A stretch of DNA of 64,000 bases, taken from the NCBI RefSeq assembly GCF_000403845.2, contig NZ_KE159568.1, positions 1,309,400-1,373,399 on the forward strand, written 5' to 3'. The translations under genes and the position numbers were made by a program. Shown in pieces: positions 26,024 to 35,423 of this stretch (positions within the stretch are counted from its first letter, which is position 1; each line of letters starts with the position of its first letter). Source of the stretch: Eubacterium sp. 14-2 (GTDB lineage: Bacteria > Bacillota > Clostridia > Lachnospirales > Lachnospiraceae). Below the pieces are notes generated by a model. That model worked only from the letters and a program-made list of their open reading frames with translations, was not told the DNA's origin and made no database searches.

Positions 26024-26761
26024 CTAAACAGAATACAGGTTCTGCTTCCAGACTTCTGTTTCATGCCGGATCTGATAAATCTGCCTGATTAAAAATATCA
26101 CTGCCGCAGACAACACAATGGGCCAGAGATAAAATTTTTCGCTGTCAAAATAAATTTCTCTGCAAAGAAGCATAAATCCGCACAGAAAACACCCGCAGCT
26201 GCAGCAATACCACATGCTTTCCCGGCCTCTCACATACTTTTCAATCTGAAGAGCCAGCACACAGGTACAGGTCCAGGGTACCAGCAAATACACTGCTCCC
26301 CGAAGCAGACTGCTATTTTCCTGCCGTACAAGAAACAAAAGCCCTGGAATTATCATCAGGAGATTTCCTCCTCCCAGGGCGCCCATCCGAATCAGAAGAA
26401 TTCCGGGCAGATTATATCTGGCAGCCATTTCCAGTTCCGCCATTCCATAAGTACCGGAGCGAAAGGTTTCCGTTACCGCCAGTACAGCCAGAAGAGGCAT
26501 AACCCCGGACAGAAACCAGAGCTTTTCCTGGCTGTTCCCCTGCAGAAGATACTCTCCTGCCCAGGAGGTCGCAATTACCAGCAGCAGTGACAGGAGCCAG
26601 ACTGATTTACGGATATAGCCAATCTGTACCGCCAGGATTTCCACAGGACTGGTTCCGGGAAAAGGTAATCCTTTCAGAAATTCTTCTTTTTTCTCAGGAG
26701 CCGGCGCCGGATATACCCCTTTCAGCTCTCTCTTTAACTGAGACATTGAATACTTTGACAT
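26024..26761 (-). CDS. Membrane protein between ECF sigma and ABC exporter, possible anti-sigma partner
   Basis: 245 residues, not recognised. A soluble N terminus of about 50 residues (LKRELKGVYPAPAPEKKEEFLKGL) precedes six or so membrane segments in three pairs. Its ATG follows the stop of the sigma factor by one base. Genes directly after ECF sigma genes often encode membrane anti-sigma factors with a short cytoplasmic N-terminal domain. The N-terminal soluble part would suit that role, but I see no zinc-binding anti-sigma motif. It could equally be a transporter accessory. Confidence 0.55.
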   Translation of the reverse strand: MSKYSMSQLKRELKGVYPAPAPEKKEEFLKGLPFPGTSPVEILAVQIGYIRKSVWLLSLLLVIATSWAGEYLLQGNSQEKLWFLSGVMPLLAVLAVTETFRSGTYGMAELEMAARYNLPGILLIRMGALGGGNLLMIIPGLLFLVRQENSSLLRGAVYLLVPWTCTCVLALQIEKYVRGRESMWYCCSCGCFLCGFMLLCREIYFDSEKFYLWPIVLSAAVIFLIRQIYQIRHETEVWKQNLYSV

Positions 26762-26762
26762 G

Positions 26763-27245
26763 CTATCCCTCCTCCAGCATTTTTTTTAATCGCCCCAGAG
26801 CTTCTTTTTCCATCCGATATTCACTGCTTCTGGATAAACCTGTGATTTTGCAGATTTCTTTTACAGAAAGCTGGTTCACATAGCGAAGCAGAATCACTTC
26901 CTGCTGTTTTGGCGAAAGTTTTTCCACAGCCATCTGCAAATGAAGGGCTGTCTCCACATGCTCCATGGGATTTTCCGAACATTTTTCCGTCAGCTGCCGG
27001 TGTCCGTTCCGGAAAAAATCTCCCTCTGCCCCTGCTTTCTGCGGCTTTCGGTAGAAATCCGCACACAGATTCCGGGCAATGGTATAGAGATAAGCCAGTT
27101 CCTTTCCCCGATGCACATAAGAAGTCTGAGCAAAATACCGCAGAAAAGTTTCCTGTGTCAGATCTTCTGCCAGACAGGCATTTTTCACTTTAAAGTAACA
27201 ATAACGGTATATTTTATCGTACTGTTCACTGAGATTTACAGACAC
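26763..27245 (-). CDS. ECF-type RNA polymerase sigma factor
   Basis: 160 residues starting at GTG 27245, six bases after AGGAGGG; an ATG six codons earlier overlaps that site and lacks its own. Region 2 (YDKIYRYCYFKVKNACLAEDLTQETFLRYF) binds core polymerase and the -10 element. Region 4 (LSPKQQEVILLRYVNQLSVKEICKITGLS) has the helix-turn-helix for the -35 element. It is the first gene of an operon with a membrane protein and an ABC-2 exporter, so it probably turns on that exporter under envelope stress or antibiotic. AACGTT lies just before the gene and might be part of an autoregulated promoter. Confidence 0.9.
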   Translation of the reverse strand: MSVNLSEQYDKIYRYCYFKVKNACLAEDLTQETFLRYFAQTSYVHRGKELAYLYTIARNLCADFYRKPQKAGAEGDFFRNGHRQLTEKCSENPMEHVETALHLQMAVEKLSPKQQEVILLRYVNQLSVKEICKITGLSRSSEYRMEKEALGRLKKMLEEG

Positions 27246-27300
27246 CGAAAACCCTCCTTTCATAATGATTAACGTTTTCCACAGGTGAAATGTGCCAGAA

Positions 27301-27330
27301 AAAAAAGAGTTCTGTTCTGAACTCTTTTTC
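27301..27330. terminator. Terminator after the FMN-binding lipoprotein gene
   Basis: Symmetric hairpin AGAGTTC/GAACTCT with runs of A and T on the two sides, so it can work in both directions. It separates the MCP/FMN-binding pair from the sigma operon. Confidence 0.85.
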
Positions 27331-27369
27331 TCCCGAATTTATAAAGCTGCCAACCTTTCACCCGTTTCC

Positions 27370-27834
27370 TCATTCCTCTTCTTTTTCCACCGGAATTACC
27401 GCAATTTCCGTATCCCCTGTTTCAGCGTGTTCCAGCACTGCTGCGGCCAGCTTCCGGAAATTCCCCCCGGAAGAAGAAGCACCTGCAACAGTATCAATCT
27501 CATCTGCACTCTGCTTCTCCAGCAGCTGAGCCCCATAAACTCGTGTATACCGATTAGGATAAGTACCCTGATCAGCATTCATATTCCGCATATAAGCAAT
27601 ATCCCAGGATTTGATAAAGCCCGCAGGATTTTTCGCATTATATTCCACACTGACAATTTTGTTATTCATCACGCAGATCGTGACAAACTCCTTCCATCCG
27701 AAACTATATTCTTCCATAGTTGCAGTATAATATCCGTCCTGCCACCGGGAAGACGATTTTCTGCCGCATCCCGAACAGAAGAACGCCAGCGTCAGAATAA
27801 GGCAAATCACAATATAAAATTTCTTTTTCCTCAT
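27370..27834 (-). CDS. FMN-binding domain lipoprotein
   Basis: 154 residues. A lipoprotein signal with lipobox FCSGC is followed by one FMN_bind domain: DGYYTATMEEYSFGWKEFVTICVMNNKIVSVEYNAK and, at the end, DTVAGASSSGGNF. In this family the flavin is joined to a Thr or Ser in an S-G-A-T/S motif. Here the motif reads AGAS, so a Ser would have to take the flavin or it is not flavinylated. Such lipoproteins serve extracellular electron transfer. It starts one base after the MCP stop and so is co-expressed with it, an unusual pairing. Confidence 0.82.
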   Translation of the reverse strand: MRKKKFYIVICLILTLAFFCSGCGRKSSSRWQDGYYTATMEEYSFGWKEFVTICVMNNKIVSVEYNAKNPAGFIKSWDIAYMRNMNADQGTYPNRYTRVYGAQLLEKQSADEIDTVAGASSSGGNFRKLAAAVLEHAETGDTEIAVIPVEKEEE

Positions 27835-27835
27835 G

Positions 27836-29794
27836 TTATCTGTCCCTCCTTAACCGAAACTGTCCGGAAATATACTGCAGTTTCTCTGCCTGTTTGTGGA
27901 GTTTCTGGCTGGCAGTGGTGCTTTCATAACTTGCATTCAGATTTTTCTGAGCCACATCATTAATCTGAGCAATCTGCTCTGCCATATTTTCCAGGGATTC
28001 TTTCTGAATCTTCACAGATTTCTCAAGCTGTCTGGTGATTTCCGACATCTGACCGGACACATCTCCGATATTCTCAAAAGATTCTGCCACCTGATTTGCA
28101 TAAGCGACACCATTTTTAATGGCTTCCAGAGAGCCTGTGATAATTTCAGAAGCATGTTGTGCCGATTCCGTACTCTGAGCCGCCAGCATACGCACTTCCT
28201 GGGCAACCACAGCAAAGCCTTTTCCTGCCTCTCCTGCACGGCTGGCTTCCACAGAAGCATTCAACGCCAGCATATTGGTCTGAGAAGCTATATTTTCCAG
28301 AATTCTGTTCACCTTGGTGATTTCAATGGAATTGGCGTTAATATCCTCCATGGCCTGTAACAGATTCTTCATATTCTTATCGCCGGCGTCCATGCTGGCT
28401 ATGGCTTTTTCCATCAGTTCTCCCGCACGTCTGGTATTATTGTCCACCTCATAAATATTTTCTTCAATGGCTCTGGTTTCCTCTGTAAGCACCATCAGGG
28501 AATTGGACTGTTCACTGGAACCCGTATGTACCTGAATCGCACTTTCTGACACAATACCTGCTGTCTCCAGAACCTCTCCGGAGGAATCCTGCACGGAAGT
28601 CAGCATCTGATTCAGGGAAACAATAATCCGGTTCAGGGATTCTTTCATAACCACAAAATCACCGTTAAAATCACCTTCCGCCGACACGTCAAAATTCCCC
28701 TCGGAAATACTGGAAAGAATTTCGGACAGTTCGGAAATATACCCGTTGATACTGGTAATGGTATTATTTAAAGATGCAGAAAGCACCTGAGTTTCATCCT
28801 TTGTCCGAATAACGTCCGCAGGCGTTTTCAAATCTCCGTTTGCCAGAAGCTCAATCCGGCCTGTAACACTTTTCAGAGATTTGCGGATAAGAGATGAAAA
28901 ACGTATCGTAAAAATCCCGGCCAGAACCAGAAGCCCCAGAGTAATGCAGATTCCCATGAAAATACTGTCATTGGCAGGCCCCATAAAATCATTTCTTGGA
29001 ACAATAATAGTGAGAAACCAGCTGGTTCCATTAATGGGAACATAGCTGATGAGCTTCGTATCTCTGGGATCTTCCAGTACAAGAACACCTGTTTCTCCTG
29101 AAACTGCTTTTTCCTCCATATCACGGGAGCCCACATACGCTTCCATATCTGTTTTACTTTTCACCAGTTCTGTATTCCGATGGCCCATAATCAGGCCCTC
29201 TGCATTTACAATCAGGGCCTCTCCGTTGGCGCTGATATTGATACTGTTCAGCACGTCCTTTAAAATATCATAACTGTAACTTCCCACAAGATAATACAGG
29301 AATTCTCCTTCACTGTCGGTAATGGGCAGACCTACCGCAAGCTCCAGACTGTCATCCTCTGAAAAAACATCATCTACCACCAGATTCTGAGTTTCCTCCA
29401 TAAGGGCAAACATCTTCCGCCCCTGTATGGATTCCGGACATGCTTCTTCTCCCAGGTACAGATTTCCTTCCCTGTCATAAAGACCCAGCCATACAAATTC
29501 TATTCCGGACTGTGCCTTATCAAGAACCTGCATTTTCTGTTCCTGTGTGCTGCCTGGCGAAATCATCACCTCATTATCTCCAATCATAAAAATTCGGTCC
29601 GCCAGCATGTGCATGCTTCCTTCCACGCTCTGAGACGCAGTCTTTACAATAGAGGGAAGCGCATTGGACAACACGCTGTCTGTCAGAGACTTCATGGAAC
29701 GGGTCATCAATACAATAAATACTGCCGCCAGGAAAACCATCATAATAATCGTGTTAAACAGAATTTTTCCACTGATGCTTCTCTTTGCTTTCAC
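27836..29794 (-). CDS. Methyl-accepting chemotaxis protein with extracytoplasmic Cache-type sensor
   Basis: 652 residues. The first membrane segment (TIIMMVFLAAVFIVLMT, about 14-30) is followed by a sensor domain of about 250 residues of the dCache type (GLYDREGNLYLGE; DSEGEFLYYLVGSYSYDILKDVL). A second segment (IFMGICITLGLLVLAGIF, about 275-295), a HAMP domain and a long signalling hairpin follow, with the conserved tip VNRILENIASQTNMLALNASVEASRAGEAGKGFAVVAQEVR shortened in some positions. It relays ligand binding to CheA. No che or flagellar gene is in the window. It is divergent from the decarboxylase gene at 29946. Confidence 0.94.
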   Translation of the reverse strand: MKAKRSISGKILFNTIIMMVFLAAVFIVLMTRSMKSLTDSVLSNALPSIVKTASQSVEGSMHMLADRIFMIGDNEVMISPGSTQEQKMQVLDKAQSGIEFVWLGLYDREGNLYLGEEACPESIQGRKMFALMEETQNLVVDDVFSEDDSLELAVGLPITDSEGEFLYYLVGSYSYDILKDVLNSINISANGEALIVNAEGLIMGHRNTELVKSKTDMEAYVGSRDMEEKAVSGETGVLVLEDPRDTKLISYVPINGTSWFLTIIVPRNDFMGPANDSIFMGICITLGLLVLAGIFTIRFSSLIRKSLKSVTGRIELLANGDLKTPADVIRTKDETQVLSASLNNTITSINGYISELSEILSSISEGNFDVSAEGDFNGDFVVMKESLNRIIVSLNQMLTSVQDSSGEVLETAGIVSESAIQVHTGSSEQSNSLMVLTEETRAIEENIYEVDNNTRRAGELMEKAIASMDAGDKNMKNLLQAMEDINANSIEITKVNRILENIASQTNMLALNASVEASRAGEAGKGFAVVAQEVRMLAAQSTESAQHASEIITGSLEAIKNGVAYANQVAESFENIGDVSGQMSEITRQLEKSVKIQKESLENMAEQIAQINDVAQKNLNASYESTTASQKLHKQAEKLQYISGQFRLRRDR

Positions 29795-29945
29795 CTTAGT
29801 TCCTCCTGTTTCCGTTCTTAATTTTTCTAACTATTTTACTACATTATCTTCCATATTTCAATTCCGCATTTTTCCATTCCCCCTATAGCCATTTCCGGAT
29901 TTTTCCGGTATACTGATATACAGAACCCTTTGAAAGGAGAACTTT

Positions 29946-31403
29946 ATGCCTGATCTGTTTTACACCATGCAGAAATCATGTTTTCTGGACCAGAAACTTC
30001 AGTCTTACACAGAAAGCGACTGTTATCCCTTCCATATGCCGGGCCATAAACGCGGGAATCTGGAACTTCCCAACCCTTATTCCATTGACATAACGGAAAT
30101 TGAAGGATTTGACAATCTTCACCACCCGGAAGGTATTCTGCAGGACGCCCAATCACGGGCGGCAGAAGCCTTTGGGGCCAACGAGACCTTTTATCTGATA
30201 AACGGAAGCACCAGCGGTATTTTAAGCGCCATCAGTGCTGCCCTTCCTCGGAAGGGCACCCTTCTGATGTCCCGAAACAGTCATAAATCCGCTTATCACG
30301 CCGCCTATCTGATGGAGTTAGAGACCATTTACCTGCTGCCGATGGCTGCAAAATTCGGTATTTCCGGTTCCATTCCCCCGGTTTTTGTGGAACAGGCTCT
30401 CAATGATTTTCCTCAGATAAACGGTGTGTTTATTACCTCCCCCACTTATGACGGCATTGTATCTGACATTCAGGCCATTGCAGACCTTGTGCACGCCCGG
30501 AATCTGCCTCTGATTGTGGATGAAGCCCATGGGGCTCATTTTAGCTTTTCCGACAGATTTCCCAGGCCTGCGCTCAAATGCGGTGCAGATATCGTAATAC
30601 AGAGCCTGCACAAAACTCTCCCCTGCCTGACACAGACAGCTCTGCTCCATGTGAATTCCAGCCGGGTGGATACAGGACTGCTGAAACGTTTTCTGAATAT
30701 TTATCAGACCAGTTCCCCCTCCTATCTGCTGATGGCCTCCATGGAACAGTGTACCCGCTTTATGCAGGAAGAGGGGGCCGAACGGATGGAGCAATTTACA
30801 GAACTGCTGGATCAGTTTTATAAAAACGCAGAAAATCTCCGCCGCCTTAAGGTTTTTCACAGAGATTCCTGCTCCGATGAAACCTGTTTTGACCATGATT
30901 TTTCCAAAATTCTGATTTCCACAGGGAACACCGGGCTGACCGGAATACAGTTATACCATATGCTACTGCAGAATTATCATCTGCAGATGGAAATGTCCTC
31001 CGGCCATTATGTGACAGCCCTGACCTCCCTTATGGACCGGCCCCAGGGATTCCAGCGCCTGATTTCAGCGCTGGAAGAAACTGACCGCAAAACACGTCCT
31101 TCCGAACCTGTCCGGCCAGACAGGCTTCTGACTGCGGAAATGATTTACCAGATTCCAAAACCTGGTATGTCCATTTCTGCGGCCATTGACCAGAACAGCG
31201 ATATCCTGCCGCTGAAAGCCTCCACCGGCCATACCAGCCAGGAATATATTTATCTGTATCCCCCCGGAATCCCTCTGGTGGCTCCCGGAGAAATTCTCAC
31301 CGGAAAGCTCCTTTCCACCATTTCCCAGTGCCGGAAACAGGGACTTTCCATTACCGGACCAACAGATATGAAAAATGAAAACATACGGGTGGTGAAACTG
31401 TAG
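29946..31403 (+). CDS. Orn/Lys/Arg decarboxylase family PLP enzyme
   Basis: 485 residues, a short-form member without the N-terminal wing domain. PFHMPGHKRG, EAFGANETFYLINGSTSGI, IVDEAHGAHFSF and the PLP lysine in QSLHKTLPCLTQT are characteristic, and the C-terminal part (YLYPPGIPLVAPGE) is present. It decarboxylates a basic amino acid, in this family most often arginine (agmatine) or lysine (cadaverine), so it makes polyamines. The conserved Firmicute order decarboxylase, gmk-like kinase, yaaR, holB, ricT starts here. It has AAGGAGA before ATG 29946. Confidence 0.92.
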   Translation: MPDLFYTMQKSCFLDQKLQSYTESDCYPFHMPGHKRGNLELPNPYSIDITEIEGFDNLHHPEGILQDAQSRAAEAFGANETFYLINGSTSGILSAISAALPRKGTLLMSRNSHKSAYHAAYLMELETIYLLPMAAKFGISGSIPPVFVEQALNDFPQINGVFITSPTYDGIVSDIQAIADLVHARNLPLIVDEAHGAHFSFSDRFPRPALKCGADIVIQSLHKTLPCLTQTALLHVNSSRVDTGLLKRFLNIYQTSSPSYLLMASMEQCTRFMQEEGAERMEQFTELLDQFYKNAENLRRLKVFHRDSCSDETCFDHDFSKILISTGNTGLTGIQLYHMLLQNYHLQMEMSSGHYVTALTSLMDRPQGFQRLISALEETDRKTRPSEPVRPDRLLTAEMIYQIPKPGMSISAAIDQNSDILPLKASTGHTSQEYIYLYPPGIPLVAPGEILTGKLLSTISQCRKQGLSITGPTDMKNENIRVVKL

Positions 31404-31524
31404 CAGAAGCCATTCTGCTGTTCTGCCCCTGCAGGCGCTGATTTCTTTTGCATTTTTCAACGGAATATACTATACTGTATCTGCAGCACAAATTTATCTC
31501 AGTAATCAAAATCAGAGGACAGCC

Positions 31525-32130
31525 ATGGGAAAAATATTTTGCTTAATGGGAAAAAGCTCATGCGGGAAAGATACTTTGTACAAACGGATTCTGTCAGACC
31601 CCTCTCTCCCTCTGCATACCCTTGTGCCTTACACCACAAGGCCCATGCGGGACGGAGAGACAGAAGGCGTGGAATATTATTTTCGGACAGAATCACAGCA
31701 GCAGGAACTGGAACGCCAGGGAAAAATCATTGAACTTCGCTCCTATGAAACCGTGCACGGTATCTGGAAATATTTTACGGTAAACGACCACCAGATTCAT
31801 CTGGAACGCCATAACTATCTGCTGATCGGCACACTGGAATCTTTCAAAAAACTCCGGTCATATTTCGGCCCGGATACTCTGGTTCCCATTTATATTGAAC
31901 TGGAAGACGGAGAACGCCTTCAACGGGCCCTGAACCGGGAACGTCTCCAGACAGTGCCCGGATACACAGAACTGTGCCGCCGGTTTCTGGCTGATGAAAA
32001 AGACTTTTCCCAGGAAAATCTGCAGAAAGCCGGAATCACTCTTTCCTTTTCCAATCACGATCTGGAAATCTGTACAGAAAACATCATTTCCTTTATAAAG
32101 GCAAATATGGATAAAGTTACTTCATCCTGA
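31525..32130 (+). CDS. gmk: Guanylate kinase family protein
   Basis: 201 residues. The P-loop is GKSSCGKDT, where most guanylate kinases have GPSGSGKST, and the GMP-binding region is PYTTRPMRDGETEGVEYYF. These sit in the right order, with a lid-like segment (ERLQRALNREREL-type). It phosphorylates GMP to GDP. The P-loop with Cys and Asp marks a separate branch that sits beside decarboxylase and holB in Clostridia, and a second, canonical gmk may exist elsewhere. So its in vivo substrate is less sure than its fold. Confidence 0.85.
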   Translation: MGKIFCLMGKSSCGKDTLYKRILSDPSLPLHTLVPYTTRPMRDGETEGVEYYFRTESQQQELERQGKIIELRSYETVHGIWKYFTVNDHQIHLERHNYLLIGTLESFKKLRSYFGPDTLVPIYIELEDGERLQRALNRERLQTVPGYTELCRRFLADEKDFSQENLQKAGITLSFSNHDLEICTENIISFIKANMDKVTSS

Positions 32131-32217
32131 GCCCCAAAAGAAATATTTTTCACTTTACAACTACAGAGAAAAAACCGATAATATATTATAATACAACACA
32201 GAAAGGCAGGTGATTCC

Positions 32218-32658
32218 ATGGCACTCAAAGTAGATTCTGTCACTGCTGTTCAGCCGGCAGAACCTTCGCAGCCGGTGGAAAAAGGCGACGGCAGCTTTAA
32301 ATTTACCCTGGCAAGCCAGGTGGAGGAAGCAGAACTGCAGGAAAAACTGAACGGTCTCATGAGTGATATTACCGCTCAGGGAGAAAAGCTCTCCGAACAC
32401 ATGGATATCCGGGATATGAAAAAATACAGGGAACTGGTCAAAGATTTCCTGAATGAAGTGGTAAACCGTTCCCACAAATTTTCCAGAGAAAACTTTCTGG
32501 ACCGCCGGGGCAGACACCGGGTTTACGGAATTGTCAAGCTGGTGGACAAAAATCTGGATGACCTTGCCAGCGAACTGGTAAAAGACGAAAAAGACCATCT
32601 TGCCATTTTAAGCAAAGTGGGAGAAATCCGCGGTCTGCTTCTGGACATTTCCACCTGA
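32218..32658 (+). CDS. yaaR: YaaR family protein (DUF327)
   Basis: 146 residues, all helix-forming after a short variable N terminus. [25 protein letters not shown] and [20 protein letters not shown] are the family marks. Its function is unknown. In Bacillus the gene precedes holB and yaaT, and the order is the same here. TATAAT at about 32181 and AGGCAGG upstream show it is transcribed from its own start or in addition to read-through. Confidence 0.92.
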   Translation: MALKVDSVTAVQPAEPSQPVEKGDGSFKFTLASQVEEAELQEKLNGLMSDITAQGEKLSEHMDIRDMKKYRELVKDFLNEVVNRSHKFSRENFLDRRGRHRVYGIVKLVDKNLDDLASELVKDEKDHLAILSKVGEIRGLLLDIST

Positions 32659-32733
32659 CGAAAACCCACAGAAGAAGAACAGAGCATATACATTTTGATA
32701 CACATTAACCTTCAACCGAAATGAGGAATTTTT

Positions 32734-33723
32734 ATGGCAGGCTTTTCAAGTATCATCGGACATGAACAGATTATAGAACATTTGCAGAATGTAATTTCCA
32801 AAGACAAAGTTTCCCATGCCTGGATTTTCCATGGACCGGACAAATCCGGGAAAATGGCTCTGGCGAAAAGTTTTGCCATGGCTCTGCAATGTGAAAAACA
32901 CACCGGGGAAGGATGCATGGAATGTCATTCCTGCAAACAGGCTCTTTCCGGCAGCCAGCCGGATATTATTTATCTGCAGCACGAAAAGCCCAATACCATT
33001 TCCGTAGACGATATCCGCAGGCAGATTAACAGCGATATTTCCGTAAAGCCTTATGCTTCTCCCTATAAAATATACATTGTGGATGAAGCGGAAAAAATGA
33101 ATCTGCAGGCCCAGAATGCTCTGCTGAAAACCATCGAAGAGCCCCCTGCTTACGGTATCATCCTGCTTCTGACCACCAATACGGCCTCTTTTCTACCCAC
33201 CATTCAGTCACGCTGTATTACTCTGAATCTGAAAGTGGTTCCGGATAGGAAAATCCGTGCCTTTCTTATGGAAAAGTACGAACTGCCGGATTACAAAGCC
33301 GACATCTGCACCGCTTTTGCCCAGGGGAATGTGGGGAAGGCCATTCAGCTTGCAGAATCAGAAGATTTTAACGAGATAAAAAATGCCGCCCTCCAGCTTT
33401 TAAAACGGGTGCGGGAAATAGACCTGTACGAAATGATGGAAGCGGTAAAACATATCGGCAATTACAAACTGGAAATCAACGATTATTTCGATATTATGAC
33501 CATATGGTATCGGGATGTTCTTTTCTATAAAGCTACTTCAGACGCCAATCATCTGATCTTTAAGGATGAAGTTTATGACATAAAAAAACAGGCAAGCAAA
33601 AGTTCCTATGAAGGAATTGAACTCATTATCAAAGCGTTGGATAAGGCAAAAATCCGCCTGAACGCCAATGTCAGTTTTGAACTGGTAATGGAATTGCTGC
33701 TATTGACCATAAAGGAGAATTAA
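32734..33723 (+). CDS. holB: DNA polymerase III delta-prime subunit
   Basis: 329 residues. An AAA+ clamp-loader subunit with GPDKSGKMALAKSFA in the P-loop position, zinc-binding cysteines (CEKHTGEGCMECHSCKQA), IYIVDEAEKMNLQAQNALLKTIEEPP (Walker B and SRC-adjacent helix) and FLPTIQSRC (arginine finger SRC). It loads the sliding clamp with DnaX and HolA. It is followed by ricT after two bases, so they are coupled. Confidence 0.95.
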   Translation: MAGFSSIIGHEQIIEHLQNVISKDKVSHAWIFHGPDKSGKMALAKSFAMALQCEKHTGEGCMECHSCKQALSGSQPDIIYLQHEKPNTISVDDIRRQINSDISVKPYASPYKIYIVDEAEKMNLQAQNALLKTIEEPPAYGIILLLTTNTASFLPTIQSRCITLNLKVVPDRKIRAFLMEKYELPDYKADICTAFAQGNVGKAIQLAESEDFNEIKNAALQLLKRVREIDLYEMMEAVKHIGNYKLEINDYFDIMTIWYRDVLFYKATSDANHLIFKDEVYDIKKQASKSSYEGIELIIKALDKAKIRLNANVSFELVMELLLLTIKEN

Positions 33724-33725
33724 AT

Positions 33726-34634
33726 ATGATAAAAGTAGTTGGAGTCAGATTCCGCACAGCCGGAAAAATATATTATTTTGACCCCAAAAATTATACCATA
33801 GCCGAAGGCGACCATGTCATCGTAGAGACAGCCAGAGGCGTGGAATTCGGCACGGTAATGATTCCTCCCAGGGAGCTGGAACCGGACAGGGTAGTTCAGC
33901 CCTTAAAGCCCGTAATCCGGGTGGCCACCGCCGAGGATGAAAAAATTGAAGCAAAAAACCGGCAGAAGGAAAAGGATGCATTTAAAATCTGCCTGGAAAA
34001 AATACAGAAACACAAAATGGAAATGAAACTGGTAGACGCAGAGTACACCTTTGACAATAACAAACTGCTGTTCTATTTTACTGCCGACGGAAGAATTGAT
34101 TTCCGGGAACTGGTCAAGGACCTGGCTTCTGTATTCCGTACCCGCATTGAGCTCCGCCAGATCGGGGTCCGGGATGAAACCAAGATTTTAGGCGGAATCG
34201 GCATCTGCGGCAGGCCCCTCTGCTGCAATACCTTTCTCTCGGAATTTGCGCCGGTATCCATTAAAATGGCCAAGGAACAGAATCTTTCCCTGAATCCTTC
34301 CAAAATATCCGGAGTCTGCGGCAGGCTTATGTGCTGCCTGAAAAATGAAGAGGAAACTTACGAATACCTTAACAGCCGTCTTCCCAATGTGGGTGATTAT
34401 GTTACCACCGACGACAAATTAAAGGGAGAGGTTCACAGTGTCAGCGTCCTGCGCCAGACTGTCAAAGTAATTGTGGAAACCGAAGATGAAAAGGAAATCC
34501 GGGAATACAAAGTGGAACAGCTTCGCTTCAGGCCGAAACGCAGAAAAGAACATCTGAAACTTTCCGCTGAAGAGTTAAAGGAGCTTTCCGCACTGGAGGA
34601 TAAAGGCAAATCCAAAATTGACGACACCCATTAA
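33726..34634 (+). CDS. ricT: PSP1-domain protein RicT (YaaT)
   Basis: 302 residues. The PSP1 core has VVGVRFRTAGKIYYFDP, AEGDHVIVETARGVEFGTV and the two cysteine motifs CGRPLCCNTFL and CGRLMCCLKNE, which in Bacillus RicAFT bind iron-sulfur clusters. RicT works with RicA and RicF to help RNase Y mature transcripts, and affects sporulation, competence and biofilm. A charged C-terminal extension ends at about 302. The start is two bases after the holB stop. Confidence 0.95.
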   Translation: MIKVVGVRFRTAGKIYYFDPKNYTIAEGDHVIVETARGVEFGTVMIPPRELEPDRVVQPLKPVIRVATAEDEKIEAKNRQKEKDAFKICLEKIQKHKMEMKLVDAEYTFDNNKLLFYFTADGRIDFRELVKDLASVFRTRIELRQIGVRDETKILGGIGICGRPLCCNTFLSEFAPVSIKMAKEQNLSLNPSKISGVCGRLMCCLKNEEETYEYLNSRLPNVGDYVTTDDKLKGEVHSVSVLRQTVKVIVETEDEKEIREYKVEQLRFRPKRRKEHLKLSAEELKELSALEDKGKSKIDDTH

Positions 34635-34672
34635 TCTGCAGCACTGCTGGAACATAATCTGTGGAGAACACT

Positions 34673-35410
34673 ATGTCTGTAACATTACTGGAACATGAAC
34701 GGTTGGACGAGCTGCACCGAAACGGATATTTTATTATCCAGAATCCCCGGAAGTTCTGCTTCGGCATGGACGCGGTACTCCTGTCCGGTTTTGCCAGAGT
34801 CAGGCCCAGGGAAAGCGTTCTGGATCTGGGCACCGGAACGGGCATCATCCCTATCCTGTTAGAGGCCAAAACCCAGGGGGAACATTTTACCGGACTGGAA
34901 ATTCAGCCGGAAAGTGCGGATATGGCCAGGCGCAGCGTAGAATACAACCATCTGGAAGATAAAATCACCATAGAAACCGGCAATATCAAAGATGCTTCAA
35001 AACAGTTTGGAGCATCTTCTTTTCATGTGATAACCACCAATCCCCCCTATATGACAGATCACCATGGCCTGACCAATCCCAACGAGGCCAAAGCCATTGC
35101 CCGTCACGAACTTCTCTGCAATCTGGAGGACGTGATCCGGGAAAGCGCCTGCATTTTAAAGCCCCAGGGACGTTTCTACATGGTGCACCGCCCTTTTCGC
35201 CTGACAGAAATCATGGTGCTGATGCACCAATACGGACTGGAGCCAAAACGGATGCAGATGGTACATCCCTTTGTGGATAAAGAGCCCAACATGGTACTTA
35301 TCGAAGGGCTGCGGGGCGGAAAGCCCAGGATTACAGTGGAAAAACCTTTAATCGTCTACCGGGAACCTGGTGTATACACCGACGAAATCTATGATATTTA
35401 CGGCTATTAG
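34673..35410 (+). CDS. tRNA1(Val) adenine-37 N6-methyltransferase-like protein (YabB)
   Basis: 245 residues from ATG 34673, seven bases after GGAG; a GTG four codons upstream overlaps that site. SAM is bound by VLDLGTGTGIIPILL, and the amino-methyltransferase motif is TNPPYMT. This is the NPPY class that methylates adenine or other exocyclic amines. Homologues are named TrmN6/YfiC/YabB. The neighbours ricT and rsmI are the same as in Bacillus. Confidence 0.9.
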   Translation: MSVTLLEHERLDELHRNGYFIIQNPRKFCFGMDAVLLSGFARVRPRESVLDLGTGTGIIPILLEAKTQGEHFTGLEIQPESADMARRSVEYNHLEDKITIETGNIKDASKQFGASSFHVITTNPPYMTDHHGLTNPNEAKAIARHELLCNLEDVIRESACILKPQGRFYMVHRPFRLTEIMVLMHQYGLEPKRMQMVHPFVDKEPNMVLIEGLRGGKPRITVEKPLIVYREPGVYTDEIYDIYGY

Positions 35411-35423
35411 AAAGGAACTCACC

